Under the pieces are notes generated by a model. That model was not told where the DNA came from and ran no database searches. It saw only the letters and a list, made by a program, of their open reading frames with translations. A DNA stretch of 64,000 nucleotides, from the NCBI GenBank assembly GCA_023630585.1, contig CM042565.1:7669513-7733512 (forward strand). The letters run 5' to 3'. Each line of letters starts with the position of its first letter. Position 1 is the stretch's first letter. A program made the translations under genes and the position numbers. The DNA is from Cranoglanis bouderius. Lineage: Eukaryota; Chordata; Actinopteri; Siluriformes; Cranoglanididae. Of the stretch, positions 28,246 through 39,474 are shown one piece after another.

Positions 28246-29160
28246 TTTGGTCCGCATATATTGGCCATGGAGCAACTCAGAGAGTGTAACACCCGTGGTA
28301 ACATGAGGGGTACTCCTGTAATCCATTAGGAATGTTTGAGTGAATGCCTTCCAAGGCTCTCCTTGAATTGAAGCTGTTTGCAAACAGTCTTTTAGGACCC
28401 TGTTAAACCTCTCAACTTCCCCATTGGCATGTGGGTAATAAACAGCGGGTCTGAAATGACGTATGTCTCTTTCCCTTAGAAACTCAGAAAACACAGCAAA
28501 GATAAACTGAGGTCCATTGTCTGAGATTAGCTCTTTTGGATTTCCTTCTCGAGAGAAAACAGTGGTCAGGAACTGTATGACAGAGGCTTTGTCATCTCTG
28601 GATGTGAAAGCAACTTCTGGCCATTTGCTGATGTAGTCCACGAGTGTTATTGCATACTTGCAATCTGCTGGAGTGATATCAAATGGTCCTACAATATCAA
28701 TGACGGCAGCTCCACAGGTTTGAGAGGTACATCATGTGTAACAGCAGATTAGTCATTCTGTTTGCATGAAGCACAGTCCTGTATCAGAGCTTCTGCCTGG
28801 CTGTCCATATTACGCCACCATTACAGTTGCCTGAGTTGTTGCTTGGCACCAAAACATTGACTCAGGTACCAAAAGACGATGTGTACCTCTGACAACACAT
28901 CCATCCATTACGGCAAGCTCGTGACATATTGGAAAGTATGCTTGCAAGTCTGGATCAACGTCCTTCTTGTGTTTTGGCCAGCGAGTCTGCTGATACATAC
29001 ACAGTTTAGTGAACACTGGACAGTTGTTGCAATCGGACTGGAAATCATCCTTGGAGATTGCGCTGGACGCAAATGAAATCATAGCAACAGACTCAATGGT
29101 TTCAGCATAGTCATGATCAGTGTTAGCATGTAGCATTCTTGACAAGCAATCAGCAACACT
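28246..29160 (-). pseudogene. gypsy integrase (zinc-binding and catalytic core)
   Basis: RPGPLNSVADCLSRML (about 29150) ends the RNase H linker and MDGCVVRGTHRLLVPE begins the integrase N-terminus. The core on 28641-28250 shows YISKWPEVAF (D lost from the usual first position or just upstream), ELISDNGPQF with catalytic Asp, and NGEVERFNRVLKDCLQ with catalytic Glu. The SINE at 28245 interrupts it. Confidence 0.87.
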
Positions 29161-29194
29161 GTTCAGGGGACCAGGTCTGTACTGAACATCATAG

Positions 29195-29597
29195 TCAAAC
29201 TCCAGTAAACATGCAGACCATCTGGCGACACGCAAACCAGCTATTACCTTTACTTGTGAGAAAAATAGTAAGGGCTTGATGGTCAGTGCGTAATAGATAT
29301 TTTCTTCCCCACAGCCATGTATGCCATTTCTCTGCAGCCCAAATGCACGCAAGTGCCTCCATCTCCACAATGGAGTATTTTTGCTCGGTGTCAGACAGGG
29401 AGTGTGAAGCAAAAGCCATGAGTCAAGACAGCACCTACACCATAGTCTGAGGTGTCGCAGGAAAGTATTGTGCTGTGATTGGGGTTGAAGAGGGAAAGTG
29501 CAGGGCTGTTCACAACTGCCTTTTTGACATGATCAAAGCTTTCTTGTGCTGCAACAGTCCAATGAAATTCATAGTCTTTGCAAAGTAAGGCTCTCAT
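29195..29597 (-). pseudogene. gypsy RNase H
   Basis: FDHVKKAVVNSPALSLF and CDTSDYGVGAVL (first catalytic Asp) are followed, after a frame break near 29410, by SIVEMEALACIWAAEKW (Glu) and LRTDHQALTIFL (Asp). Confidence 0.88.
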
Positions 29598-29805
29598 AGG
29601 TTCTATCAGAGTGGCATAGGAAGATACAAACTTGCTGTATCAGGCACCGAGACCCAGAAATGACTGTAATGTAGTTGCATCAGTAGGAGGAGGTGCACTT
29701 GTAATTGCAGTGGTGTGAGTATCATCAGGGTGCAGGCAATCAGCTGAGAGTCTGTATCCAAGAAAGTGTATTCAGTGTAGTCAATTTGACTGCATTCATC
29801 TGCAT

Positions 29806-30174
29806 TCAGCCAGCTTCCCTAATCCTGTGCAGGACAGCTTTGAAGTTTGCATTGTGACTGGCTTCGGACGAACCACGGACAATCACATTGTCCAAGTAAC
29901 ACTGTACACCTTCAAGGCCTTTTAGGATCACCATGCGTTGAAAAGCAGATGGTGCCAAACACAGGCCATAGGGTACTCTACAGAACTGGTATAGGCCCTC
30001 ATGAGTAGTGAAGGCAGTGAGTCCTCTGCTTTCCTCATGTAGCTGTACCTGGTAGTATGCATTCTTGAGATCAAGAGAAGAAAACATTACTGATCCATGC
30101 AACTCAGATAGTAAGTCTTCGATGAATGGGAAAGGATGGCTATCTGGTACTACAGCCTTGTTGGGCTCGCACAT
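29806..30174 (-). pseudogene. gypsy reverse transcriptase
   Basis: SHPFPFIEDLLSELHGSVMF, SLDLKNAYYQV and YQFCRVPYGLCLAPSAFQRM are standard gypsy RT blocks. The catalytic box reads YLDN instead of YLDD, losing a metal-binding Asp, so this copy would be inactive even without its stops. Confidence 0.9.
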
Positions 30175-30572
30175 AGGAATTGTGTTATTCTTTTTTATTA
30201 TGTGTTATTATCTCTGTTTTATGACCACAATGGGAGAGACCCACTCAGATGAGTCAATCTTTTCAATTATTCCATTCTCCTTTAGTGTCTTAAGTTCATC
30301 TGACACCGCTGCCCGTACCGATAGAGGTAAGTGACAGAGTTTTTGTTATACAGGCTTGACTCCTGGGCAGATCTTTACTTTGTGTGTGAAGTTTTTAGCA
30401 CATCCAAATCCAGGAGCAGATGGTGTGGAAGCAGGGCTATCTGTAGATGTAGATGGAGTGCTGGACAGCTGAAGCATTGCACAGTATGTGACAGGTTCAA
30501 TCAAGTGACCACCTTTAATTTCAATGCCCAGTGCTTTACATAAGTCACGTCCAATGAGAGTGGTTCCTGATT

Positions 30573-31248
30573 TCACCATGTTAAACTCACCAACAACGGT
30601 CTTTCCAAAATGTCACATTCAGTTTCAAGTAACCACACATCGGTATTCTGTCCTTTGAATAGTTCAGAAGCTGCACTCTCGATGGAGACAGGGCACATGA
30701 ACTGAAGCAGCAGGATTGATGCACCAGACCCTGTATCTACCATCATCTTAATGGTGCAGGTCTGTGTGGAAGATGTGGATGTAGCTATAGTAAAAGTGCC
30801 CATAGGAGCACCATCATCTGTGTTGCGGTCATTCATACTGAGGACTGTCACTGCAGGTAAGCATACTTCATTAACTAACTTTGATGCTGACTTGCACACC
30901 TTTGAGAAATGTCTGATTTTCCCGCTCGTCCTACATTTGCAGTCTTTAGCAGGGCAGGACTTGTCATTTGCAAGGTGGTTTTCAGAGCCACAGCAGTAAC
31001 ACTGCTGTTGTTCCTTCATTCGGTTATCCTCCTTGAACTTAACCTTTTGTTTAATTTTGTGCACCCGCATCCTATCTTGTGTTTGAAACACTGATACTTG
31101 TCTTTTCAAGGGTTAAATGTGGTTCTAGTAAGAGTCTTTCGCGAATTCGAGGCATGCACGCTTTTTTTCACATCTGATCGCGGATCATTTCATGTTCAAT
31201 AACACCAAAAGCACGTTTTAACCAGCTCACGAAGCTCTACGATGTAAT
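30573..31248 (-). pseudogene. gypsy gag C-terminus, zinc knuckles and protease
   Basis: After RIRERLLLEPHLTLEK (about 31150) come two Cys/His knuckles (CYCCGSENHLANDKSC, then CKCRTSGKIRHFSKVC) and an aspartic protease core, MMVDTGSGASILL, with the DTG(S) active site intact. In-frame stops occur before 31109. Confidence 0.85.
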
Positions 31249-31249
31249 G

Positions 31250-32117
31250 CCGAGTTTACACTACACAATTTTAGACCCGATTTTCACTCGCCGAAAGTTT
31301 TGTGGAGATTGCCGACAAAAGCCTGAAATCATAGGCAAATCAGAGCTCACTCCCGTGAGCGACGAACGCAATGTATGAATTATCAAAGACACGATCTGAG
31401 AGAAGCACCAACACATCGTTGATGTCAACGAGATATCTAGCATGTTAAATATCCGGACCTGTCTGCGATTCCAAATCACGCAATGTGAAATGTGTTTTGA
31501 CTGAATATAATTGCAGCATTGACCTACAGCCAATGAGAGAGCAAGAAACGGGGCACGGCCAGGAAGTTTCAATGGGAGGAGTCCTGATGTACCATCAACA
31601 GATGTATTCTTACTGCATTTGTGTAATTTTTTTCCAATAATTTAAATTATTGGAATAACAAACACCATCAGGCAGTTACCTGCATTCATTGCAACATTTC
31701 TTATTTACCTCCAAGTCTCTCTGTAGAACAGACAATCCTTGCTGCCCGTGTCTCCCCAACCATTCCCTCCTCCATAGTCTTTTCTTCTTCTATTTTGACT
31801 TTTCGCTGCAAATCAGCGCACAAACAAAGTGTACCGGACAATTACACAAGATCACACACATATCACTTCTCACTTCTCGCATGTACTCTGTTGTGAAATG
31901 TAATTTGGAGTTCAGGCAGAGTCGTCTGGGATTCGTCAATAGTGAAATGTTTTGTAATGTGTTCACCCCTGTCGCAGACTGCTTGTGTAATTTGAAAACC
32001 CTACGACTTCCATTACAGGACAGACAGTTGTGTAATATGAACGGTACCACAACCTGACGTCTTTGAAAGTCACAAGGTGTGTAGAAGCCATAATGATCAG
32101 TAGACTCACCCATGGCC
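31250..32117. mobile_element. Unidentified insert inside gag
   Basis: Gag similarity stops at about 32117 (RYRFRP) and resumes at about 31250 (YIVELRELV), so the roughly 870 bp between is inserted DNA. Ends near 31260 (TTTACACTACACAATTTT) and 32030-32045 (GTTGTGTAATATGAAC) are weakly inverted relative to each other. No transposase is visible. It is probably a non-autonomous DNA transposon. Confidence 0.5.
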
Positions 32118-32322
32118 TGAAGCGATACCTCTCTGAGAACACATTCAGTTTAGGGGAGAAGAAATGTTTCAGTGCTTGTAAAGATCCATCGTATGTATTA
32201 GCGGCAAGAGGCAAAGTGTTGTGGATTCATTGCCCTTCTGTTCCCAAGCAGTGTATTAGCAAAGCTCTCTTTCTCTCAGCGGGAAACTCTTCACCACCGA
32301 TAGCAAGCAAGTAGTTCTGAAT
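32118..32322 (-). pseudogene. gypsy gag, middle fragment
   Basis: It continues the gag frame on the other side of the Tc1 insertion: ERKRALLIHCLGTEGQ, a stop, then LQALKHFFSPKLNVFSERYR. It breaks off at the second insertion near 32117. Confidence 0.75.
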
Positions 32323-33698
32323 TACAACCCCAATTCCAAAAAAGTTGGGACGCTGTGTAAAATGTAAATAAAAACAGAATGCAATGATTTGCAAATCTCA
32401 TAAACCCATATGTTATTCACAATAGAACATAGAAAACATAAAATGTTTAAACTGAGGAACTGTACCATTTTAAGAAAAAATAAGGTAATTTTGTATTTGA
32501 TGGCCGCAACGTCTAAAAAAAAGTTGGGACAGGGGCAACAAAAGGCTGGAAAAGTAAGTGTTACTAAAAAGAAACAGCTGGAGGAACATTTTGTAACTAA
32601 TTAGGTTAATTAGCAACAGGTCAGTAACATTATTCGGTATAAAAAGTGTATCTTAGAGAGGCAGAGTCTTTCAGAAGTAAAGATGGGTAGAGGTTCACCA
32701 ATCTGTGAAAAACTACGTCTACAAATTGTGGAACAATTTCAGAATAATGTTCCTCAACGTAAAAAAATATCTCATCATCTACAGTACATAATATCATCAA
32801 AAGATTCCGAGAATCTGGAGAAATCTCTGTTTGCAAGGGACAAGGACGAAAATCAATATTGCATGCCATGATCTTCGGGCCCTCAGGCGGCACTGCATTA
32901 AAAACAGTCATGATTCTGTAATGGAAATCACTGCATGGGCTCAGAAACACCTCCAGAACTCATTGTCTGTGAACACAGTTTGCCGTGCCATCCACATTGG
33001 CAGGTTAAAGCTCTATCAAGAAAAGAAGAAGCCATGTGTGAACATGATCCACAAACACCGCCATCTTCTCTGGGCCAAAGCTCATTTAAAATGGACTGAG
33101 GAAAAAAAGAAAACTGTTCTGTGGTTAGCCGAATGGAAATTTGAATTTATTTTTGGAAACCATGAACACCGCGTCCTCTGGACTAAAGAGGAGAGGGACC
33201 ATCCGGCTTGTTGTCAGCACTCAGTTCAAAAGCCTGCATCTCTGATGGTATGAGGGTGCATTATTGTCTATGGAATGGGCAGCTTGCACATCTTGAAAGG
33301 CACCATCAATAATGAAAGGTATATACAGGTTTTAGAGCAACATATGCTTCCATCCAGACGACGTCTTTTTCAGGGAAGGCCTTGCATATTTCAGTAAGAC
33401 AATGCTAAACCACATACTGCATCTATTACAACAGCATGGCTTCATAGTAGAAGAGTCCGGGTGCTGAACTGGCCTGCCTGCAGTCCAGACCTTTCACCAA
33501 TTGAAAACATTTGGTGCATCATGAAATGAAAAATACGACAAAGAAGACCCATGACTGTTGAAAATGGTACATTTCCCCAGTTTAAACATTTGATATGTTT
33601 TCTATATTTTATTGTGAATAAAATATGGGTTTATGAGATTTGCAAATCATTATTTACATTTCACACAGCGTCCCAACTTTTTTGGAATTGGGGGTGTA
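32323..33698 (+). mobile_element. Tc1-like element (family T2) inserted in gypsy gag
   Basis: Ends CAACCCCAATTCCAAAAAAG and its inverted match finishing at 33696, with TA on both sides (32323-32324, 33697-33698). A transposase pseudogene on the plus strand shows ITAWAQKHLQNSLSVNTVC, HLKWTEEKKKTVLW, LNWPACSPDLSPIENIW (with a frameshift between) and KIRQRRPMTVE. The 3' coding end is deleted. Removing it with one TA keeps the gag frame continuous. Confidence 0.9.
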
Positions 33699-33783
33699 AC
33701 TTTCCACATGCATCAAAGGGGATTTTCGGTTCACCTGGGCATTCCAGGAACGCTACTGGAGGTTGTAGGGAGAGCAGAGCCAT
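33699..33783 (-). pseudogene. gypsy gag, N-terminal fragment
   Basis: The ATG at 33783 begins MALLSLQPPVAFLECPGEPK, the usual N-terminus of this fish gypsy gag. The frame is interrupted at 33698 by the Tc1 insertion. Confidence 0.75.
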
Positions 33784-33805
33784 CCTGGCATCCTCATCGC
33801 CACTT

Positions 33806-34000
33806 GTTATGCAGTGCAGAAAATGAAATGAACCGACAGAGAACAAGATGCGTTATTCTTAACCTCCATCACTTTACTCAACTCCTTTTTTTCTTCCCCG
33901 ACAGTTCTCTGACTCAATTTAACATGCATATACCACAGTGCCATCTAGGGGACATTAATGGTATGGCAATGCAACAGTACCATCAATAAAAGAGAACACA
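33806..34000 (-). repeat. 5' LTR of the gypsy element
   Basis: It starts TGTGTTCTCTTTTATTGATG at 34000 and ends near TGCATAACA at about 33806, followed by AGTGGCGATGAGGAT, a leader often seen after gypsy LTRs. About 195 bp. The exact 3' border is uncertain by a few bases. Confidence 0.7.
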
Positions 34001-35100
34001 ACTAATGTAACAAGCCTAGGTAACTAGCTAATAAACTAACTAATGTGTTGTAGCTAACTAGCTTCCTAACGTTAGACAAAGAGAAGTTAAGTGACAGCAA
34101 CACTAATGTTCTTTGAGGCGTTAGTTAAAGTGTTGAATAGGTACTTAACACTGAAGCTTAAGTGGACGAGGATGATGAAAACGCACTGTGGTAGAAAGAA
34201 ACGGTTATGTGAGTTGAATTTCAGCCAATGGCGTGCTCTGATGTAGATCAGCGATGAGTGACAGGACAGAGGCACTTCAGCGGCCAATCAGATTTCAACT
34301 GGGGCCAGCGCATCTGTGCCTTTTTCAACTGCAACACATTTGCATCTCTCTTATCTCTTATCTATTTTTATTATTTCTTATTATTTCTATTTATTCTGAT
34401 CTTTTTAATTTTAATTTAGTATTTAATGCACAGTCTAAAGAGGAGTAGGCCAGGTTTTCATTTCACTGCAAGTTATATACTTTGTTGTATTGTGTATGTG
34501 ACATAAAAATCTTGAATCTTGAAAATGGCCCGAGGTTCGTTGCGATGCAGTCTATTTGTAATGAGACAAGACGTTTTTGAAGTAAACAAATCATTACTTA
34601 TAATGATGAACACTATTCAATTTAAGTTCTCTGTGAATCTTCATGAGACACTAAAGAGTCATTGTAATCTAAATAATCATGTAATCTAATTAATGGGAGA
34701 GATCGGGCCTAAAAGTACATTCATATTCTTGTTGACCATATAATTGTGATTTATTGTAAACAATACAAGAAAAAAAAAAATCATATTTCCAACAGCATGC
34801 ATCTGTAGAAAATACAGTGATTTAATGTTTAGTCTTTTTTTGTGTACTTTACTGTTGCTTTAGGGTTTTCTGTTTTTTTTTTTTTTTAACAGAAAAATAA
34901 TGCTTTTTTTTTTTTTTTTTTTTTTTTTTTACAGAACAGTAATGCACATTGTCAACTGTTCTTGTATTTACATTAACAGCATTTAACTGCTAATTAAAGG
35001 GTAATTACATGTTTTATAATTTACAGTTTTTAAAATCTTCACAATTTTACATTCTTTCACCGTTAATACCATGGACATTTTTTTACAGTTAACATTCAAA
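34001..35100. other. Intergenic, no gene seen
   Basis: AT-rich sequence with poly-T runs at 34870-34890 and 34904-34930. Nothing coding recognised. Confidence 0.55.
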
Positions 35101-35109
35101 GCTATTGCT

Positions 35110-35185
35110 GACTTACCAGAGACTACATCAGATCACTAGGTCCCGATGACAGTATTTGAAACAAACTACAGATCTGCTGCTTTGA
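35110..35185 (+). repeat. Dispersed copy of a segment at 25.2 kb
   Basis: AGAGACTACATCAGATCA, then TTTGAAACAAACTACAGATC and TGCTGCT, match 25218-25285 with few differences. It is an unnamed repeat. Confidence 0.7.
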
Positions 35186-35339
35186 TAAAAAGAACTTTAT
35201 GCCTCTCTTTGAAAGCTTTCCATGTTCAGAAGAGGGTTGAACAGTTCTTAAAGACTCTCACTATTTGTATGCAAAGGGTGCCAACCATGTGACTACAGAA
35301 CTGGTTCTCATCAGTAGTTCTCATCATTACCTTATGTTA

Positions 35340-35715
35340 TTTCCATATTCCCATTGCCCCAGAGCACAGGACAGGCATTCCAACAAAAAGTCCTACCCTT
35401 CGGGCTCTCCCTAATCCCATAGGTGTTTTTGAGATGTATACAAGCAGCCTTGTCTCCCGACTGGGTCTTATGTGCCCCCACTAAGCATTTGGTAATTCAG
35501 GACATGCCCACCCTTCTCACACACATTGCAACACTGAGTCTCACAGTGAACTCAAAAAGGAGCTCTTTAACACTCAAGCAAGCTGCACAATTCATTGGCG
35601 TAAAGTTAGGTTCACTGAGGATGCTACCCATCCTGTCGTCCAAATGTATGGCAGACTTTATTATGATTGCCAGTCAGATTTAGCCAGGTTGCCATGTGCA
35701 GTGCTCCTGTTGAGG
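35340..35715 (+). pseudogene. DIRS/Ngaro-type retrotransposon RT fragment
   Basis: FLRCIQAALSPDWVLCAPTK, then HLVIQDMPTLLTHIATLSL and SLTLKQAAQFIGVKLGS, follow the pattern of tyrosine-recombinase (DIRS-like) retrotransposon reverse transcriptases, where the catalytic box precedes a 'LTP-Q-FLG' block. The upstream frame has a stop near 35420, and no recombinase is seen. Confidence 0.6.
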
Positions 35716-35737
35716 ATGCTAGGATGCATAATGGTAT

Positions 35738-35812
35738 GGACCAAAAACCCCACAAACTGAACCCCAAACCCCACAAACAAAGTCTGAACCCCAAACCCCA
35801 CAAACAAAGCTG
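35738..35812 (+). repeat. Short C/A-rich tandem repeat
   Basis: CCCCAAACCCCACAAACAAA-type units of about 27-28 bp occur two and a half times, just after the DIRS-like fragment. Confidence 0.85.
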
Positions 35813-35819
35813 TGTCCTT

Positions 35820-36955
35820 ATCTCAGCTGTCATGGAATATTCTTCAGCAAAAATAAAAACTTCTGAGTTTCGAGGTTTTTGGTGGCAAAAAGCAATTAGA
35901 CTTTTATTACCATAGTAACAAGAGCCAAGTCGCTTTGCAAAGGGACTGCCGGACTTGATACACTATTTTATACACTTTCAAAACAAAGACTCTCTACAGC
36001 TCCTCCATCTGTTATTTGATAAGAGTATAAAGGAAGTTTTTTTACAGACTAACATGCACATCCTTGAACAGTTCATCTTCTCTAATATAGGTGGCCTTAT
36101 CAGTACGTGCATATTCTGTATTTTTCTAGCTTCTGCCATTTGAACAATAGACCACTCATAAAGCTTGGCAATAATAGTGGATACACGCTAAGAAATGACA
36201 GATAACGAATTAGCGAGCTAGGAAGAAAAAGGATACAAACTGCGAGTGAGAAATGGGTGCTCAGTGATTTCCCACAAGCTGGAGTTACATCAGTTTGTCC
36301 TAGTTTCACCTACATGAATATTCTCTTATTATTTTCTGATTAATAAAATATTCCGTATACTATTACAACATAATAATTAAAATGCTGATTTAAAATGAAT
36401 TCACTCTGTTCATGACTGAAATACATTTCAAAGTCATTATTAGGCCTTTGATGGAGTAAAACATTTCTTATCACTCTGATTGTTTTAACTTTTGATTGGG
36501 CCTGATGGATTACATAATAATCATATTTAAATCATAGTCTGATCAAAGAAATTCTTCTATACAGCAGGGTAGTAATACTTAATCCCTGGTTTGGTTCATT
36601 TGAACTCTTTGCAGTGTCACTTTACTAATTTGTCTACCTTCACTAATAGGAAGGCTACCAAAACTGGAACATATGCTCCATTTTTTGGCATTTGTGCATC
36701 ATCTGTTTGATGTTTATCTACTTTAACACTTGTTAAAATTTACTTGTGCGCCCCCTGGCGTTAGTTAGTTACATTTTTAGATTGTGTATTTTAAAAAAAT
36801 ATATATATATTTACTCATTTATTCTTCTGTATTTATTTACTGTTTGTCTATCATCCACGATTTCACGATGCAGTGAAAAAAAATATATTACTTGTAAATA
36901 TCTCCAAGAAGAGGCTTTCAAAAGAAAAACTAAAAAGTGAGAGGGTGGGACAAAC
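35820..36955. other. Intergenic, no gene seen
   Basis: AT-rich DNA. No open frame with a recognised domain. Confidence 0.55.
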
Positions 36956-36969
36956 AGTGATGATCAGTG

Positions 36970-37035
36970 ATTGGTCGTTGGGAGACAGTGCTACTCAGTG
37001 ATTGGTCATTGGGAACAATGGTGATCACTGATTGG
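36970..37035 (-). promoter_or_regulatory. Triple CCAAT array
   Basis: ATTGG (CCAAT on the minus strand) at 36970-36974, 37001-37005 and 37031-37035, spaced 31 and 30 bp, within a three-unit repeat of CAGTGATTGGTC. NF-Y binds such boxes and three-turn spacing is typical of multi-CCAAT promoters. Whether it drives a transcript is unknown. Confidence 0.45.
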
Positions 37036-37537
37036 TCGCAAGCGCAACACAGTCAGGCTTGACACACTGATGGAGAGTCACATGAACCTGCGCTCTCAGA
37101 TCGTGTATCAGCAGTTGTGATGAGTTGGAGAGCCGTGTGGAGTTCAGGACAGTCACTAAGGTGTGCTCAGAAAGCTACTAGATTTGTCGCTAGGCTCTTT
37201 TTTGTTAATTAAAGTCGTTGAATGGGTCTAAAATGTCGCCAAATCTAGCGTCTCCTACTTGGCAAAAACACTTCTAATCAGAACATTGCTTGCCACCTAC
37301 TGGTCAAAGTGTAAAATTGCAGAGTAGGTGAAAAAATGGTGAAAAAGAATAGTAATGGACACAGATAAATGAAGAATGTATAAACAAATTTTATTGTGCA
37401 GTTATAGCGTTCCTACAAATATGGTTACATAACACAAAACTAGCATCACGTAATGAGTAATTATGTTCTTGTGTATTTTTCTTGGCTAAGCTAGTAGTTT
37501 TTCTATATCAGTTTCCTCCTTTGTTTATGCTCTGTAG

Positions 37538-37588
37538 GAGACACAAGCAGTGGCAGCATCAGTAGAGAAAGATAGGGGATGTACACAG
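37538..37588 (+). other. Exon-like segment of a possible uncharacterised transcript
   Basis: A 51-bp segment between a strong acceptor (a long T/C run, then TGCTCTGTAG) and a consensus donor (CACAG|GTGAGAA). A donor-like CTAAG|GTGTG at 37160 could close a first exon after the CCAAT array. No long joined reading frame results, so a non-coding RNA is as likely as a gene. Confidence 0.3.
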
Positions 37589-37864
37589 GTGAGAAATCAG
37601 TTGAAAACAGTCTAAGGGTTTTGATTTCATGTTCTCACACATAAACGACACAGTTATTGATGCATTGAGATCCACATACTTTTGGCCATATTGTGTATGT
37701 CTGCCCAGGGTGGTGTGGATGTGGGCGAGTTACTGACAGCCGTATTATACTGTATGTGCTTTATAGAACATCCAAAGGTTGTGAAAAGTGTCCTAAAAAG
37801 TACTCATTGTTACATTCTTCCAGCGAATCCATGTTACTGTTATGTCTAAGTTTATTCTTCCATA

Positions 37865-38312
37865 TACACCGATCAGCCATAACATTGAAACCACCTGGCT
37901 AATATTGTGTAGGTCCCCATTGTGCCACCAAAACGGCTCTGACCCGTCGAGGCATGGACTCCACAAGACCTCTGAAGGTGCGCTGTGGTATTTGGCTCCA
38001 AGACGTTAGCAGCCCCTTTAAGTCCTGTAAGTTGTGAGGTGGATCGAACTTGTTTGTCCAACACGTCCCACAGATGCTCGATCGGATTGAGATCTGGGGA
38101 ATTTGGAGGCCAAGTCAACACCTTGAACTCTTTGTCATGTTCCTCAAACCATTACAACAATTTTTGCACTGTGACAGGAATACCACTGGCATTAAGGGGT
38201 GTACTTGGTCTGCAACAATGTTTAGGTAGGTAATACATGTCAAAGTAACATCCACATGAATGCTAGGACCCAAGGTTTCTCAGCAGAACCCAGAGCATCA
38301 CACTGTCATTGA
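37865..38312 (-). pseudogene. Tc1-like transposase fragment (family T9)
   Basis: The left end TACACCGATCAGCCATAACA is a known style of teleost Tc1 terminus. On the minus strand VLTWPPNSPDLNPIEHLWDV carries the catalytic Glu, with the C-terminal part after it out of frame. It ends about 30 bp short of the usp2 polyadenylation region. Confidence 0.85.
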
Positions 38313-38364
38313 CAATATTAAAAGACGGAGACCCAAATACACTTGATGTGGTCAAATTGGTTAA

Positions 38365-38370
38365 TTTATT
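38365..38370 (-). terminator. Polyadenylation signal of usp2
   Basis: AATAAA on the minus strand, about 1.45 kb after the usp2 stop codon. Confidence 0.5.
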
Positions 38371-38532
38371 TATATGTACATCTATCTGGCTTTTAAAAAG
38401 CCAAAAGCCCCATGGACAGGAAGGACTCATTCTGCGTTAGTCACATGATTATGACTCACTCACTCACATACAAACATTCATAACATGTACTGTACTTCAT
38501 AAATAAAATATCACACCATCTGTATCTCACGC

Positions 38533-38564
<32 letters not shown>

Positions 38565-39422
38565 TCTGTCTCTCTCTCTTCTCTCTCTCTTAAACAGACA
38601 ATGCACACAGATACACCAGGTGGCTCCTTGTGCTGTAAAAGCTGTTTTCACATGAAAGTGAATCCTGTGGTCACAAAATAAAACAAAACCAGCGTTGCAA
38701 AGATGAGCTCCACTAGGGGGCGACTCATCTCCTCTGTTTTAGAAAAGTAGTTAAAAAAAATTAATGTACAAAACATTCCATGTACCCCAAAAGCTTGATG
38801 ACATTTGCTTCTGGAATTATAATGCAAGTGTAGCTAACAAGTAATGGATGTCTATCTCACAAAAAAAAAAAAAAAATAAATCTTTTCCATAAATATCCCA
38901 GAACTACATCCAGTTCATCAGTAGTCATGCAGGCATACAAAAAAACCCCCATCATCCATATGGTTTAGGACACAGTACGAAATAAATACAAATCATAAAG
39001 TATAAGACCCAATCATTATGAATAGGCCAGATGCTGATGATAATGAAATGCCCCCTTTGACTTAGATTGTGTAGTTTAACAGTGCAGTGTGAAGCAAATA
39101 CTGTATATGAAGATATGGGCAGATATGTATTTATGAAAAAGATTTTGGGTGAGACAGGTTTTCATTAGCTCCTGTGCAAAACTAAAGATACCAAGCATGT
39201 CAAATTACATTTGGGGTAAAAAGTAAAGACTGGAGGAAAAATGATCTTTTTCCTTGAACCACTCACTGTTGTGACCCATAATCAGATCCAGAGTCTCAAA
39301 ATGAAAAACACTAAAATACCAGAATAAATTAAAGTCACAATGCAGTCGCGATGACTGACTGTAGACGAACAAAGAGCTCCAGGTACACAGTGCATAGTTC
39401 TTTGACATCCGTCTTTTTACAC

Positions 39423-39423
<1 letters not shown>

Positions 39424-39468
<45 letters not shown>
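39424..39468. repeat. (CA)n microsatellite in usp2 3'UTR
   Basis: About 45 bp of CA on the plus strand, so (UG)n in the usp2 mRNA. Confidence 0.95.

Positions 39469-39474
<6 letters not shown>

Larger units (their letters stand above)
27417..34000 (-). mobile_element. Ty3/gypsy LTR retrotransposon carrying nested insertions
   Basis: Read on the minus strand, the order is 5' LTR (34000 to about 33806), gag start (33783), nucleocapsid and protease, RT, RNase H, integrase, polypurine tract (27497-27485) and truncated 3' LTR (27484-27417). The LTRs share about 67 bp starting TGTGTTCTC. The tract GAAAAAGGGAAGA directly precedes the 3' LTR. Pol order protease-RT-RNase H-integrase is that of Ty3/gypsy. 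A Tc1 element (32323-33698), an unidentified insert (about 31250-32117) and a SINE (28068-28245) interrupt it. Point mutations add many stops, so it cannot move by itself. Confidence 0.9.

Noticed and set aside
31689..32057. 122-codon plus-strand frame
   Set aside because: It falls in the insert within gag, has no recognised domain, and a minus-strand frame of similar length overlaps it.
33551..33989. Two plus-strand frames across the Tc1 right end and gypsy LTR
   Set aside because: They cross the transposon border and are antisense to gag and the LTR.
37082..37160. Coding first exon starting at ATG 37082 or 37120
   Set aside because: Neither ATG gives an open phase through the 37538-37588 segment; kept only as a possible non-coding transcript.
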